Shown piece after piece: positions 17,972 through 26,801 of a stretch of DNA of 64,000 bases (its first letter is position 1; the number at the start of each line of letters is the position of its first letter). Source of the DNA: PALSA-600 sp963842335 (GTDB taxonomy: Bacteria > Actinomycetota > Thermoleophilia > Gaiellales > Gaiellaceae). The notes under the pieces are model-generated. The model worked only from the letters and a program-made list of their open reading frames with translations. It was not told the DNA's origin and ran no database searches. The stretch is taken from positions 62,001 to 126,000 of the forward strand of contig CAWJGF010000020.1 of NCBI GenBank assembly GCA_963842335.1, written 5' to 3'. The translations under genes were made by a program, and so were the position numbers.

Positions 17972-18761
17972 GTGGACGTCCTGACGCCCCGCACGCTCGA
18001 CGAGGCGCTGCGGCTGAAGGCCGAGCATCCCGGCGCGCGGCCGATCCAGGGCGGCACCGACGTGATGGTCGCGCTCAACTTCGACCGCGGCGCGGCCCGA
18101 GGCGCTGCTGAACCTGAACGAGGTCGCCGAGCTGCGCGGCTGGTGCGCGCGAGAACGGCTCGCTCCGGCTCGGCTCCGGCCTCACCTACGCCGAGATCGA
18201 GCACGGCGCAGCTGCGCGACGTGCTGCCGGCGCTCGCGGAGGCCTCGCGCACGGTCGGCTCGCCGCAGATCCGCAACCGCGGCACGATCGGCGGCAACCT
18301 CGGCACCTCCTCGCCCGCGGGCGACGCGCTCCCGCCGCTCGCTCGTCGAGGGCGCCGAGGTCGAGTGCGCGTCGGTGCGCGGCACGCGCCGCGTGCCGCT
18401 CGCCGAGTTCGTCACCGGCGTGAAGCGCAACGTCGCTCGAGCCGGACGAGCTGATCACCGCCGTCTGGCTGACGCCGTCGCGGCGCGCCGCAGACGTTCA
18501 TGAAGATCGGCCCGCGCAACGCGATGGTGATCGCGGTCGTCTCGCTCGCCGTCTCGGCCGGCGACGAGCTGCGCGCGTCGTTCGGCTCGGCGTCGCCGCG
18601 TCCGGTGCTCGTGACCGCGCCGCGCGACGAGGCCGACACGTTCGCCGAGCGGGTCGCCGCCGCCGCGTCGCCGATCGACGACGTGCGCGGCACGACGCGC
18701 TACCGCCGGCACGCGCTGCGCGTGCTCACCGAGCGCGCGCTCGAAGCGGGTGCTCGCGTGA
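17972..18761 (+). CDS. Xanthine dehydrogenase FAD-binding subunit, several frameshifts
   Basis: The medium, CoxM/XdhB-like subunit, which carries FAD and passes electrons from the iron-sulfur subunit to NAD or another acceptor. It begins with GTG as VDVLTPRTLDEALRLKAEHP; the FAD loops PIQGGTDVMVALN and GTIGGNLGTSSPAGDALPPL are present, and later KIGPRNAMVIAVVSLAVSAG. Five or more single-base breaks occur, for example near 18105, 18145, 18210, 18345 and 18432. Each can be repaired by removing one base (CTCGCTC for CTCCTC at 18345). With the correction near 18743 it ends ERALERVLA and stops at TGA 18759-18761, overlapping the next gene. Confidence 0.8.
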
Positions 18762-19213
18762 GGATCACGGTGCGCGATCAACGGCGAGGAGCACGAGGCC
18801 GACTGCTGGGAGGGCGAGTCGCTGCTCTTCGCGCTGCGCGAGAAGCTCGGCTTCCCCGGCTCGAAGAACGCGTGCGAGCAGGGCGAGTGCGGCTCGTGCT
18901 CGGTGCTGCTCGACGGCACGCTCGTCTGCGCGTGCCTCGTGCTCGCCGCGCAGGCCGACGGCCACGAGGTGACGACCGTCGAGGGGCTCGCCGGACGGCG
19001 ACGCTGCATCCGGTGCAGCAGGCATTCGTCGACGCAGGCGCGGTGCAGTGCGGCTTCTGCACGCCCGGGCTCGTCGTCGCGACGGCCGATCTGCTGCGGC
19101 GCAGCCCGAACCCGGCGGACGACGAGATCCGCGAGGCGCTCTCCGGCAACCTCTGCCGCTGCACCGGCTACGCGAAGATCTTCGACGCCGTGCGGCTGGC
19201 CGCGGGCGCATGA
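18758..19213 (+). CDS. Xanthine dehydrogenase 2Fe-2S subunit, two frameshifts
   Basis: The small CoxS/XdhC-type subunit with two [2Fe-2S] clusters. The N-terminal plant-ferredoxin domain has FPGSKNACEQGECGSCSVLL and LVCACLVLAAQ; the C-terminal helical domain has GAVQCGFCTPGLVVATADLL and SGNLCRCTGYAKIFDAVRLA, supplying all expected cysteines. An extra base near 18776 separates VRITVR from INGEEHEADCWEGESLLFAL, and a second break near 18995 precedes LHPVQQAFVDAGA. The GTG start overlaps the upstream stop and the stop overlaps the next ATG (ATGA), so the three subunits are one operon. Confidence 0.85.
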   Translation: MRITVRDQRRGARGRLLGGRVAALRAAREARLPRLEERVRAGRVRLVLGAARRHARLRVPRARRAGRRPRGDDRRGARRTATLHPVQQAFVDAGAVQCGFCTPGLVVATADLLRRSPNPADDEIREALSGNLCRCTGYAKIFDAVRLAAGA

Positions 19214-21437
19214 CGCAGACCGCGCCGCGCGCTTCAGGTCGGCAAGGTCGGCGAGCTCGTCCCGCGCGCCGACGCGCCGCCGAAGGTGAAGGGCGAGTTC
19301 GCCTACGCGAGCGACCTGATCGTCGCCCGGGATGCTCTGGGGCCACACGCTGCGCAGCCCGCACGCGCACGCGCGCATCGTCGTCGATCGACATCTCCGA
19401 GGCGCGTGACGATGCCCGGCGTGCACGCCGTGCTCACGCACGACGACGTGCCGGGCAAGAAGCTCTACGGCCTCGAGTTCGCCGACCAGCCGGTGCTCGC
19501 GATCGACCGCGTCCTCTACTACGGCGAGCCGGTCGCGCTCGTCGCCGCCGAGCATCCGGAGCAGGCGCGCCGCGCCGCCGAGCGGATCCGCGTCGACTAC
19601 GAGCCGCTCGAGCCGGTCGCCGACATGGAGCGCGCGACCGAGCGAGCCGACCTCATCCCGAGACGGCCGACGCGCGGCCACGGCTACCTCGAGGACGACG
19701 CGGCCGAACGTCGTGCGCCACATGGTGATCCGCCACGGCGACCCCGACGCCGAGGGCGACGTCTCCGTCGAGCGGCGTCTACGAGATCGGCATCCAGGAC
19801 CAGGCGTTCCTCGGGCCCGAGTCGGGGCTCGCGGTGCCGGACGGCGAGGGCGGCGTCGACATCTACGTCGCGACGCAGTGGCTGCACGTCGACCGCGACC
19901 AGGTCGCGCCGTGCCTCGGCCTGCCGCTCGAGCAGGTGCGCATCCATCTCGCCGGCGTCGGCGGCGCGTTCGGCGGGCGCGAGGACCTGTCGATGCAGAT
20001 GCACGGCGCGATGCTCGCGCTGCACACGAACCGCCCGGTGAAGATCGTCTACAACCGCGAGGAGTCGTTCACCGGCCACGTGCACCGGCATCCGGCGCGC
20101 ATCTGGTGCGAGCACCGCGCGACGCGCGACGGGCGGCTCGTCAACGTGCGCATGCGGATCCTGCTCGACGGCGGCGCGTACGCCTCGAGCTCGACGGCGG
20201 TCGACGTCGAACGCGGCGTCGTTCGCCGTGCGGGCCGTACGAGGTGCCGAACGCGCTGATCGAGTCGACCGTCGTCTACACGAACAACCCGCCCTGCGGC
20301 GCGATGCGCGGGTTCGGCGCGGTGCAGACGTGCTTCGCCGCCGAGGCGCAGATGGACAAGCTCGCCGCCGCGCTCGAGCATCGATCCGGTCGAGCTGCGC
20401 CTGCTGAACGCGCTCGCGCCGGGCGACGTCGCTGCCGACCGGCCAGCGGATCACCGGCTCGATGCCGATCGCCGAGATGATCCGCGCGCGCCGCCGCGCT
20501 CGAGCCGCCGCCGCGCCGAGGAGCTGCCGCGCGACTCCGCTCCGGCTGCCCGGCGGCGCCGGCAACACGACGAACGGCGAGGGCGTCCGGCGCGGCGTCG
20601 GCTTCGCCGTCGGCTTCAAGAACATCGCGTACTCGGAGGGCTTCGACGACTACTGCGCCGCGCGCGTGCGGCTGCTCGCCGACGGCTCGGCCGAGGTGCA
20701 CTGCGCCGCGGCCGAGGTCGGCCAGGGCGTGACGGGCGTGATCCTGCAGGTCGCGCGCACCGAGCTCGGGCTCGACGACGTGCGGCTCGCGCCGGTCGCC
20801 GACCGCGACCGTCGACTCGGCCGGCTCGGCGTCGGCGTCGCGGCTGACGTGGATGGTGGCGGGCGCGGTGCGCGACGCCTGCCGCGCCGCGCTCGAGGAG
20901 CGCGAGCGCCGGCCCGGCGAGGAGGTCGACGTCGAGCGCATCTACCGGCACCCGCGCACGACGCCGCTCGATCCGGAGACGGGGCAGATCACCGGCGAGC
21001 GCGCGCACGTCGCGTTCGCGGCCTGCGCGATGAAGGTCGTCGCCGAGGTCGACGTCGACCTCGGCCTCACGCGCGTCGTCTGGATCGGCGCGGCGCAGGA
21101 CGTCGGCAAGGCGGTCAACCCGCAGCAGGTCGAGGGCCAGATCGAGGGCGGGACCGCGCAGGGGCTCGGGCTCGCGCTGATGGAGGAGATCCAGACGCGC
21201 GACGGCCTGATCACGAACGCGAGCTTCACCGACTACCTGATCCCGACCGCGCTCGACATGCCGCCGGTCGAGTCGGTGCTGATCGAGGATCCGGAGCCCG
21301 ACGCGCCGTACGGCGTGAAGGGCGTCGGCGAGCCGCCGACGGTCGTCTCGACCGCGGCGGTCGTCTCGGCGCTGCGCGCCGCGACGGGGCGCGAGCTGAC
21401 GCGCGTCCCGGTCAGGCCCGACGACATCTGCCTCTGA
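19210..21437 (+). CDS. Xanthine dehydrogenase molybdopterin subunit, many frameshifts
   Basis: The large CoxL/XdhA-like catalytic subunit that hydroxylates hypoxanthine and xanthine. Readable blocks in order: GVHAVLTHDDVPGKKLYGLE, YYGEPVALVAAEHPEQARRA, the molybdopterin loop AGVGGAFGGREDLSMQMHGA, NRPVKIVYNREESFTGHVHR, NNPPCGAMRGFGAVQTCFAA, then VGKAVNPQQVEGQIEGGTAQ and the active-site GVKGVGEPPTVVSTAAV with the base Glu. About a dozen single-base breaks lie between 19240 and 20840; the final 580 bases are clean. Corrected length is about 740 residues, normal for the family. The R-G-F block and KGVGEP favour xanthine dehydrogenase over CO dehydrogenase. Confidence 0.83.
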
Positions 21438-21449
21438 CGGTTGGCGAGC

Positions 21450-22378
21450 TCACGCCGCGGGAGCCTCGGGCTCGACCTCCGGCTCCGGGCGGACGAGCGC
21501 TCTCGCCGGCTCGCCTGTCGCCGGCGGCGGCTCCTGCCGCACGACGGCCGCGACGGCGACGACCACGATCGCCGCGCCGACGAGCAGCCGCCACGTCAGG
21601 TGCTCGCCGCGGAAGAGCACGCCGAGCGTGATCGCGACCACCGGGTTCACGTACGCGTAGGTCGAGACGAGGCCGAGCGGCGCGTTCGCGAGCAGCCAGA
21701 CGTAGGCGGTGTAGCCGACGACCGAGCCGAACGTGACGAGGTAGACCCACCCGACGATCGAGCCGGCCGACGGTGAGAAGATGGTGCACCGTAAGGAGCG
21801 ACGAACGGCAACATCATGAGTCCGCCGGCGAGCATCTCGTACGACGTCGCCGCGAACGGGTCGTCCGGCATCGTCGAGCCGCGCGAGAGGAACGAGCCCG
21901 TCGACCACATCACCGCCGAGAGGACGCAGAGCACGATCCCCCAGCCGTCTCGCGCCGCCGGACGGCTGCGCGAGGACCGCGACGCCGACGAAGCCGAGCC
22001 CGACGCCCACCAGCACCTGCCACGGCATGCGCTCGCGGCCCGCCAGCCGGAGCACGACGAGCCAGAGCGGCACCGACGCGATGAGCAGCGACGCAAGCCC
22101 GGTCGGCACGTTCCGCTCGGCGAAGAAGAGGACCGCGTTCGCGCCCGGCAGCAGGCAGCCGATGATCACGCACGAGAGCAGCGCGCGCCGCGAGACGCGC
22201 AGCGAGCCGCCGCGCGGCAGCACGATCACCGCCATGAGCGCGCCCGGCGGCGATGAAGCGCGTCGAGACGGCGAAGAGCGGCGGGATCGTCTCGCCGGCG
22301 TAGGCGATGCCGAGGTACGTCGAGCCCCAGATCACGTAGACCGTGACGAGCGCGGTCCAGATTTGTGCCGTGCGTCAC
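21450..22378 (-). CDS. EamA/DMT family permease, several frameshifts
   Basis: A drug/metabolite transporter superfamily exporter with two EamA repeats and about 10 membrane helices. It reads IWGSTYLGIAYAGETIPPLF, then MAVIVLPRGGSLRVSRRALL and NVPTGLASLLIASVPLWLVV; repeat 2 has IVLCVLSAVMWSTGSFLSRG and GSVVGYTAYVWLLANAPLGL with VSTYAYVNPVVAITLGVLF. Frame changes lie near 22245, 21955, 21795 and close to the N-terminus near 22365. The probable GTG start is at 22376-22378, directly after the stop of the next DMT gene. It converges on the xanthine dehydrogenase operon with a 12-base gap. Substrate unknown. Confidence 0.78.
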
Positions 22379-22381
22379 GAG

Positions 22382-22823
22382 CTATCGAACGAGCGAGAGC
22401 GCCGCGCCGATTCCCAGCAGCACGATTCCGATCGCCGCGTGGTGTCGAGATCGCGATCTGGTCGACGCCGAACAGGCCGTAGCGGTCGATCACGGCGCCC
22501 ATCATGAGCTGGCCCGCGATCAGGATCCCGATCGTCGCCGTCGCCCCGATCCGCGGCTGGGCGAACGTCATCGCGCGACGACCGTGGCCCCATCAGCCCG
22601 CCGATCCACATCCAGGCCGGTGTGCGGAAACGCGCCCGGATCCCGCCGAAGCCGCCGCGCACGACGAGCAGGACAGCGAGCGACAGACAGAGCTGCACCC
22701 GGTCGAGAACGTGAGCGCCTCGAGGATGCCGACCGCCTGCCGAAGCGCCCCATCACGGCGACCTGCACCGAGCCGGCGAGGCCGGCGACGACGGCGAGCG
22801 CGATCGCGACGGCTCGAGGTCAC
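22382..22823 (-). CDS. YdcZ/DUF606 family DMT transporter, frameshifted
   Basis: A small (about 147 residue) DMT-type membrane protein. The GTG start leads to a hydrophobic helix AIALAVVAGLAGSVQVAVMG, then GILEALTFSTG, a conserved turn AWMWIGGLMG, and the DUF606 signature MTFAQPRIGATATIGILIAG continuing QLMMGAVIDRYGLFGVDQIA. The C-terminus GIGAALSLVR ends at TAG 22382-22384. Four or so single-base breaks (near 22445, 22575, 22700 and 22810) interrupt it. The start overlaps the probable stop of the VOC gene. The function of DUF606 proteins is not established. Confidence 0.7.
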
Positions 22824-23174
22824 GTTCGCGTCGTTCTGCCAGAGGCTGAAGCTGTTGCCCTCGGTGTCCGTGCATGACGCGAACCAGCCGTGGGTCGGAA
22901 CCCGCTGCTTGTCCTCGGCCTCGCCGCCGAGCTCGCGCACCTTGGCGATCGCCGCGTCGATGTCGTCGGTGCCGAAGTACGACGATCAGCCCGCTGCCGG
23001 CTTTCTCGGACGGCATGATGGCGCCGCCCTGGTCGCTACCGGCCTCGAACATCCGGTAGTCGAATCCCTCCATCACGCTGCGCCGATCTGCCAGCCGAAC
23101 AGGCCGCTCCAGAAGCCGCTCGCGCGGTCGGCATCGCCCGACGGCAGCTCGAAGTGAACGATCTTTCCCGCCAT
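22820..23174 (-). CDS. VOC (glyoxalase/dioxygenase-like) family protein, frameshifted
   Basis: A roughly 118-residue vicinal-oxygen-chelate protein. It begins MAGKIVHFELPSGDADRASG and continues FWSGLFGWQIGAA; after a break near 23073, EGFDYRMFEAGSDQGGAIMP and a second break near 22985, VRELGGEAEDKQRVPTHGWF, then CTDTEGNSFSLWQND with the C-terminal metal-ligand Glu. These are the two beta-alpha-beta-beta-beta repeats of the fold. The stop probably lies at TGA 22820-22822 once one inserted base near 22826 is discounted. Members range from lyases to resistance proteins; no substrate can be assigned. Confidence 0.75.
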
Positions 23175-23207
23175 GATTAGTCTCCTTCGGTCGACGAAAG
23201 GGAGACG

Positions 23208-23504
23208 ATGGTCAGAGCATTCGTACTCTACGACGAAGCGCCCGACCCGAGCGTTACGCCGAGCACGTCGAGCTCTGCTCCAGGTCCGGGAGCGACGTTC
23301 CGCCACGGCACGGTCTTCGGCGCCCCGAGGCGCGCCGCCGCACGCTACTACGCCGAGTTCGAGTCGCCGACCAGGCGGCGTTCAAGGAGGCGGCGAGCTC
23401 ACCCGAGTTCGCCGCGACCGGCAAGGACGCGATGGCGATGGGCAAGCGGCTCAGCGTGCAATTCGTCGACTGCGTGCGCCGCTCGGCACCGCACGATGAG
23501 CTAG
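23208..23504 (+). CDS. Small EthD-like (dimeric alpha-beta barrel) protein, frameshifted
   Basis: The ATG at 23208 is preceded by GGGAGACG and starts VRAFVLYDEAPDP. Read across two or three single-base breaks (near 23252, 23275 and 23370) the protein continues YAEHVELCS, PGATFRHGTVFGAP, YYAEFE and FKEAASSPEFAATGKDAMAM. This pattern (YxxAPDPxxYxxHV near the start, RHGxVxG, then a late GKDAM) fits EthD-like dimeric alpha-beta barrel proteins. Role unknown. It is divergent from the VOC gene (33-base gap). The exact end is uncertain because the last frame is unclear; I used the TAG at 23502-23504. Confidence 0.55.
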   Translation: MVRAFVLYDEAPDPSVTPSTSSSAPGPGATFRHGTVFGAPRRAAARYYAEFESPTRRRSRRRRAHPSSPRPARTRWRWASGSACNSSTACAARHRTMS

Positions 23505-23509
23505 AGGGT

Positions 23510-24299
23510 CTAGCCGAACTCGGCGGGCGCTTCTCGCGCACGGCGGCGACGCCTTCGTGCACGTCGGGGCCCGTCATGTCGAGGAACTCGAGCGCGAGCG
23601 ATGCGTCGAACGCGGGGCCGGCGGCGCGCAGCCAGTTGTTCAGCGCGAGCTTCGTGTGGCGGATCGCCTGTTGCGCGCCGTTTGCGAGCCGCGTCGCGAT
23701 CTCGAGCGCGCGCTCCTCGAGCTCGTCTTCGGGGACGCAGAGCGAGACGAGCCCGATGCGCTCGGCCTCGACGCCGTCGAGCGGCTCGCAGAGCAGCAGG
23801 TGGTACTTCGCCTTCGCCATGCCGCAGAGCAGCGGCCAGACGATCACCGCGTGGTCGCCGGCGGCGACGCCGAGTTTCGTGTGGCCGTCGACGATGCGCG
23901 CCGAGGGCGTCGCGATCGAGACGTCGGCGAGCAGCCCGACCGCGAGGCCGGCGCCGACGGCGGGGCCGGTCATCGCCGACACGATCGGCTTCGGGCAGTT
24001 GATGACGTTGTAGACGAGGTCGCGCGCCTCGTGGAAGACGCGCAACGCGTGTCTCGGCGTCGTTGGCGATCTCGAGCACGAGGTCGAGGTCGCCGCCTGC
24101 GCTGAACGCGCCGTCTGCGCCGCGCACGAGCACGGCGCGCGGTCTCGTCGTCCGCCGATCGTCTTCCAGACCTTCGCGAGCTCGCGGTGCATCGTGCCGC
24201 TGACCGCGTTGAGCTTGCCCTTCGCGCGCAGCGTCAGCCGCAGGACGTGCTCCGCCGGGCGGTCGAGCTCGAGATTCGGGAAGGCGTCGTAGTCCTCAT
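23510..24299 (-). CDS. Enoyl-CoA hydratase/isomerase family protein, frameshifted
   Basis: A crotonase-fold enzyme acting on acyl-CoA thioesters in the cytoplasm. LRLTLRAKGKLNAVSGTMHR at the N-terminus is followed by LVRGADGAFSAGGDLDLVLE, the first oxyanion-hole segment. NCPKPIVSAMTGPAVGAGLA with VGLLADVSIATPSARIVDGH gives the second oxyanion-hole segment, followed by KLGVAAGDHAVIVWPLLCGM. Breaks near 24143 and 24050 interrupt it; the rest is continuous to TAG 23510-23512. About 260 residues, normal length. The substrate is not clear. A second crotonase gene lies divergently 42 bases away. Confidence 0.8.
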
Positions 24300-24341
24300 C
24301 TCGCTGACTCTACCGGTTTGAACGGGGTCTATGGTTGGCGC

Positions 24342-25105
24342 ATGGCCGAGGTCGAAGTCACGCGCGACGGCGGCGTCCTGACGATCACGCTGAACCGCCC
24401 GGATGTGCTGAACGCGCTGAACGCGCGCGGTGCACGCGGGCTCTTCGCGGCGCTCGAGAAGGCGCAGGATCCGGCCGTCCGCGCGGTCGTGATCACCGGC
24501 GCTGGGCGCGGCTTCTGCGTCGGCCAGGACCTGCAGGAGTTCAAGGCGGGCGCGGGCGACGTCGCCGGCAACCTGCGCCGCAACTACCACCGCAACGTGC
24601 TCGCGATCCGCGCGCTCGAGAAGCCCGTGATCGCAGCCGTGAACGGCCCGGCCGCCGGCGCGGGGCTGTCGCTCGCGCTCGCCTGCGACATTCGCATCGC
24701 CTCCGACGCGGCGAGCTTCGTGCCCGCGTTCATCAACATCGGTCTCGTCCCCGACTCGGGCGGCACATGGCTCGTGCGCCGGCTGCTCGGCACGGCGCGC
24801 GCGTTCGAGTGGCTGACGACCGGCCGCCGGCTTGCGCGCCGAGGAGGCGCGCGATGGGGATCGTCTCCGAGGTCGTCGCCGGCGGGGGAGTTCGCGAGCG
24901 AGCGCACGAGGTCGGCGCGCTCTTCGCGGCGATGCCGACGCGCGCGGTCTGGCACACGAAGCGGCTGCTCGACGCGGCCGAGACGACGACGTTCGCGGAG
25001 CAGCTCGAGCTCGAGGCGGCCGCGCAGGCCGAGAAGACGCGGACGGCGACTTCCACGAAGGTGTCGCGGCGTTCCTCGAGAAGCGCGAGGCCGTGTTCAC
25101 CGGCG
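24342..25105 (+). CDS. Enoyl-CoA hydratase/isomerase (PaaG-like), frameshifted near the C-terminus
   Basis: A second crotonase-family enzyme. The start ATG reads MAEVEVTRDGGVLTITLNRP followed by DVLNALNARG. VVITGAGRGFCVGQDLQEFK is the first oxyanion-hole loop, and KPVIAAVNGPAAGAGLSLAL the second, then PAFINIGLVPDSGGTWLVRR, where the Asp-Ser-Gly-Gly-Thr block resembles PaaG (ring-1,2-epoxyphenylacetyl-CoA isomerase). With paaABCD ten kilobases away, a phenylacetate role is possible but unproven. Breaks near 24835, 24885 and 25045; the last part has FHEGVAAFLEKREAVFTG. The stop codon is not readable; the end is approximate. Confidence 0.8.
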
Positions 25106-25677
25106 GCGAGCCGCCGCCGCATCCGATCCCACTCATCCTGCGGACGACCTGCAGCGCTGGCGGCTCACCGTGTCCTTCCGCTGGTTCCTCGCGCTGCCGC
25201 ACCTGGTCGTGCTCGGCTCTGGGGGTATCTCGCGTTCCTCGTCGTGATCGTCGCCTGGTTTGTCGCGCTCGCGCGGGGCGCGTCCCCGAGCGGGTGCACT
25301 GGTTGTCGCGGCTCGTCCGTTACCAGGCGCACGTCTACGCGTACCTGTACCTCGTCGCGGAGCCGTATCCGCCGTTCCGCGGCTGGGTCGGCATATCCCG
25401 TCGACCTCGCGATCGCACCGGCGGCGCAGCAGGCGCGCTGGAAGACGTTGCTGCGGATCGTGCTGGTGATTCCGGCCTACGTGCTCGCCTCGGTGCTCAG
25501 TACGTGCTGTACGTCGTCGCGTTTCTCGGCGCGTTCTTCGCGCTCGACGGCCGGTATCCGCGAGGCTTCCGCGACCTGAGGGCGTATGCCTGCGCTACCA
25601 GGTGCAGACGTACGGCTACTTGCTGCTGCTCACCGACCGCTACCCGACGCTCGCAGCGGGGCCGGCTTCACCCATGA
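25106..25677 (+). CDS. DUF4389 family membrane protein, first of a tandem pair, frameshifted
   Basis: A polytopic membrane protein with the DUF4389 pattern: LTVSFRWFLALPHLVVL, a helix YLAFLVVIVAWFVALARG, then RLVRYQAHVYAYLYLVAEPY. A second half repeats the pattern with WKTLLRIVLVIPAYVLASVL, YVLYVVAFLGAFFAL and YQVQTYGYLLLLTDRYPTL. Breaks lie near 25150, 25225, 25285, 25395, 25500, 25550 and 25590. It ends at TGA 25675-25677, just before a GGAGG site for the next gene. The start is not resolvable: the region joins the end of the crotonase gene in the same frame. The family's function is unknown. Confidence 0.68.
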
Positions 25678-25689
25678 ACGGAGGCAGTC

Positions 25690-26274
25690 ATGACCCAGTC
25701 GCTGTGCATCTCACCCGATCGGGCTGATCGTCACGGACGACCTGCGGCGAAGCCGGCGACGGTGTTCTTCGGTTGCTGCTCGTGATCCCGCAGGTGATCT
25801 GGCTCTCGATCTGGGGCATCGCCGTGTACATCGCGGTCGTGATCGCCTGGTTCGCCGCGCTGATCCTCGGCCGCGTGCCGGACGGGTTGCACGGGTTCCT
25901 CGCCCGCTACCTCCGCGCGCCCACGCACCTGACGGCGTACATGTTCCTGCTCGCCGACCCGTGGCCGCCGTTCGACGGCGCGCCCGGTAACTACCCCGTC
26001 GACCTCGGGTCGATCCGGCCGGAGCGCAGAGCCGGCTGACCGTGTTCTTCCGCGTGCTGCTCGCGATTCCGGCGCTGCTGCTCGTCTACGCGTTCCGGGT
26101 CGTCAACCAGTTAATCGCGTTCTCGGCTGGTTCTACTGTCTCGCCACCGGCCACATGCACGAAGGGATGCGAGACATCAGCGCCTGGATGCTCCGCTACG
26201 AGATGCAGACGTACGGGTACATCTTCCTGTTGACGAGCCGCTACCCGAGCTTCGCCGGCAGCCCGACGGCGTAG
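25690..26274 (+). CDS. DUF4389 family membrane protein, second of a tandem pair, frameshifted
   Basis: The start is fixed by GGAGG at 25680-25684 five bases before the ATG. After a break in the first 25 codons the frame reads LIVTDD, then LLVIPQVIWLSIWGIAVYIA, VVIAWFAALILGRVPDGLHG, FLARYLRAPTHLTAYMFLLA and PWPPFDGAPGNYPVDLG. The second half has LTVFFRVLLAIPALLLVYAF, RVVNQLIAF and the DUF4389 ending LRYEMQTYGYIFLLTSRYPS. About 190 residues with two DUF4389 repeats, each with helices followed by a YPP/RYPSF-type turn. It is paralogous to the preceding gene. Role unknown; probably an operon with it. Confidence 0.72.
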
Positions 26275-26286
26275 CTCGATCACGAG

Positions 26287-26765
26287 CTAGGCCGGCCAGT
26301 TGGTCAGCAGCTGCTGACAGAACGTCAGGCCCAGCTTCTGGGCCTGACGGTGAATCGGGAATCCGCGTTGGTCGCTTTCAACTGCTGGGCTCCGCGACCT
26401 TGTAGTCTCTTCACGAGCGCGTCATGAACGTTCTGAATGCCGGTCGCGAGCTGCCTGCCGAGCGCGAGCATGTGCCTGAACCCGGGGTCGGCCTGGGTCG
26501 GCGGGTGCAGCACGGACATCTCGGCAATCCCCTGGCGCGCCGCCGCCGCCGTCTTCGCCCAGCCCTCGGGGAAGAACGTGAGGCGGCCGAGCCTGAAGAT
26601 GCGCCGGTCGGACTTGATGCAGACGGCGTTCGCCGCCGCGACGAACTGCTGCTGCGTCAGCCGCGGGGCGCTCGTCGTGGTGGTCGTGTGCGACGACGAG
26701 CCGCAACCGGCTGTGAAGGCGGGGACGACGACGATGAGCAGGAGGGCGGCACGGGAAGCCAGCAC
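26287..26765 (-). CDS. Secreted lipoprotein of unknown function, one frameshift
   Basis: A roughly 158-residue lipoprotein: signal helix ALLLIVVVPAFTAGC with a good lipobox (TAGC), then a Thr/Ser linker GSSSHTTTTTSAPRL, and a helical domain with two cysteines, FVAAANAVCIKSDRRIFRLG and a late C after LTF. The frame breaks near 26357; correction gives a C-terminus reading LGLTFCQQLLTNWPA. The two cysteines (after ANAV and LTF) could pair. It resembles small actinobacterial helical lipoproteins with no known function. The gene stands 36 bases downstream of the SelW-like gene's likely end, on the same strand. Confidence 0.7.
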
Positions 26766-26801
26766 GGATGACGAGGTTACCGCGCGTGCGTTGAGGTGGT
26801 G

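Noticed and set aside
17972..21437. CO dehydrogenase (coxMSL) instead of xanthine dehydrogenase
   Set aside because: The large subunit lacks the AYRCSFR-type active-site loop; the neighbours (adenine deaminase, PuuD, UraH, UraD) point to purines.
24342..25105. Firm naming of the second enoyl-CoA hydratase as PaaG of the phenylacetate pathway
   Set aside because: The paa operon is 10 kb away and the active-site block is not unique to PaaG, so I kept the general family name.
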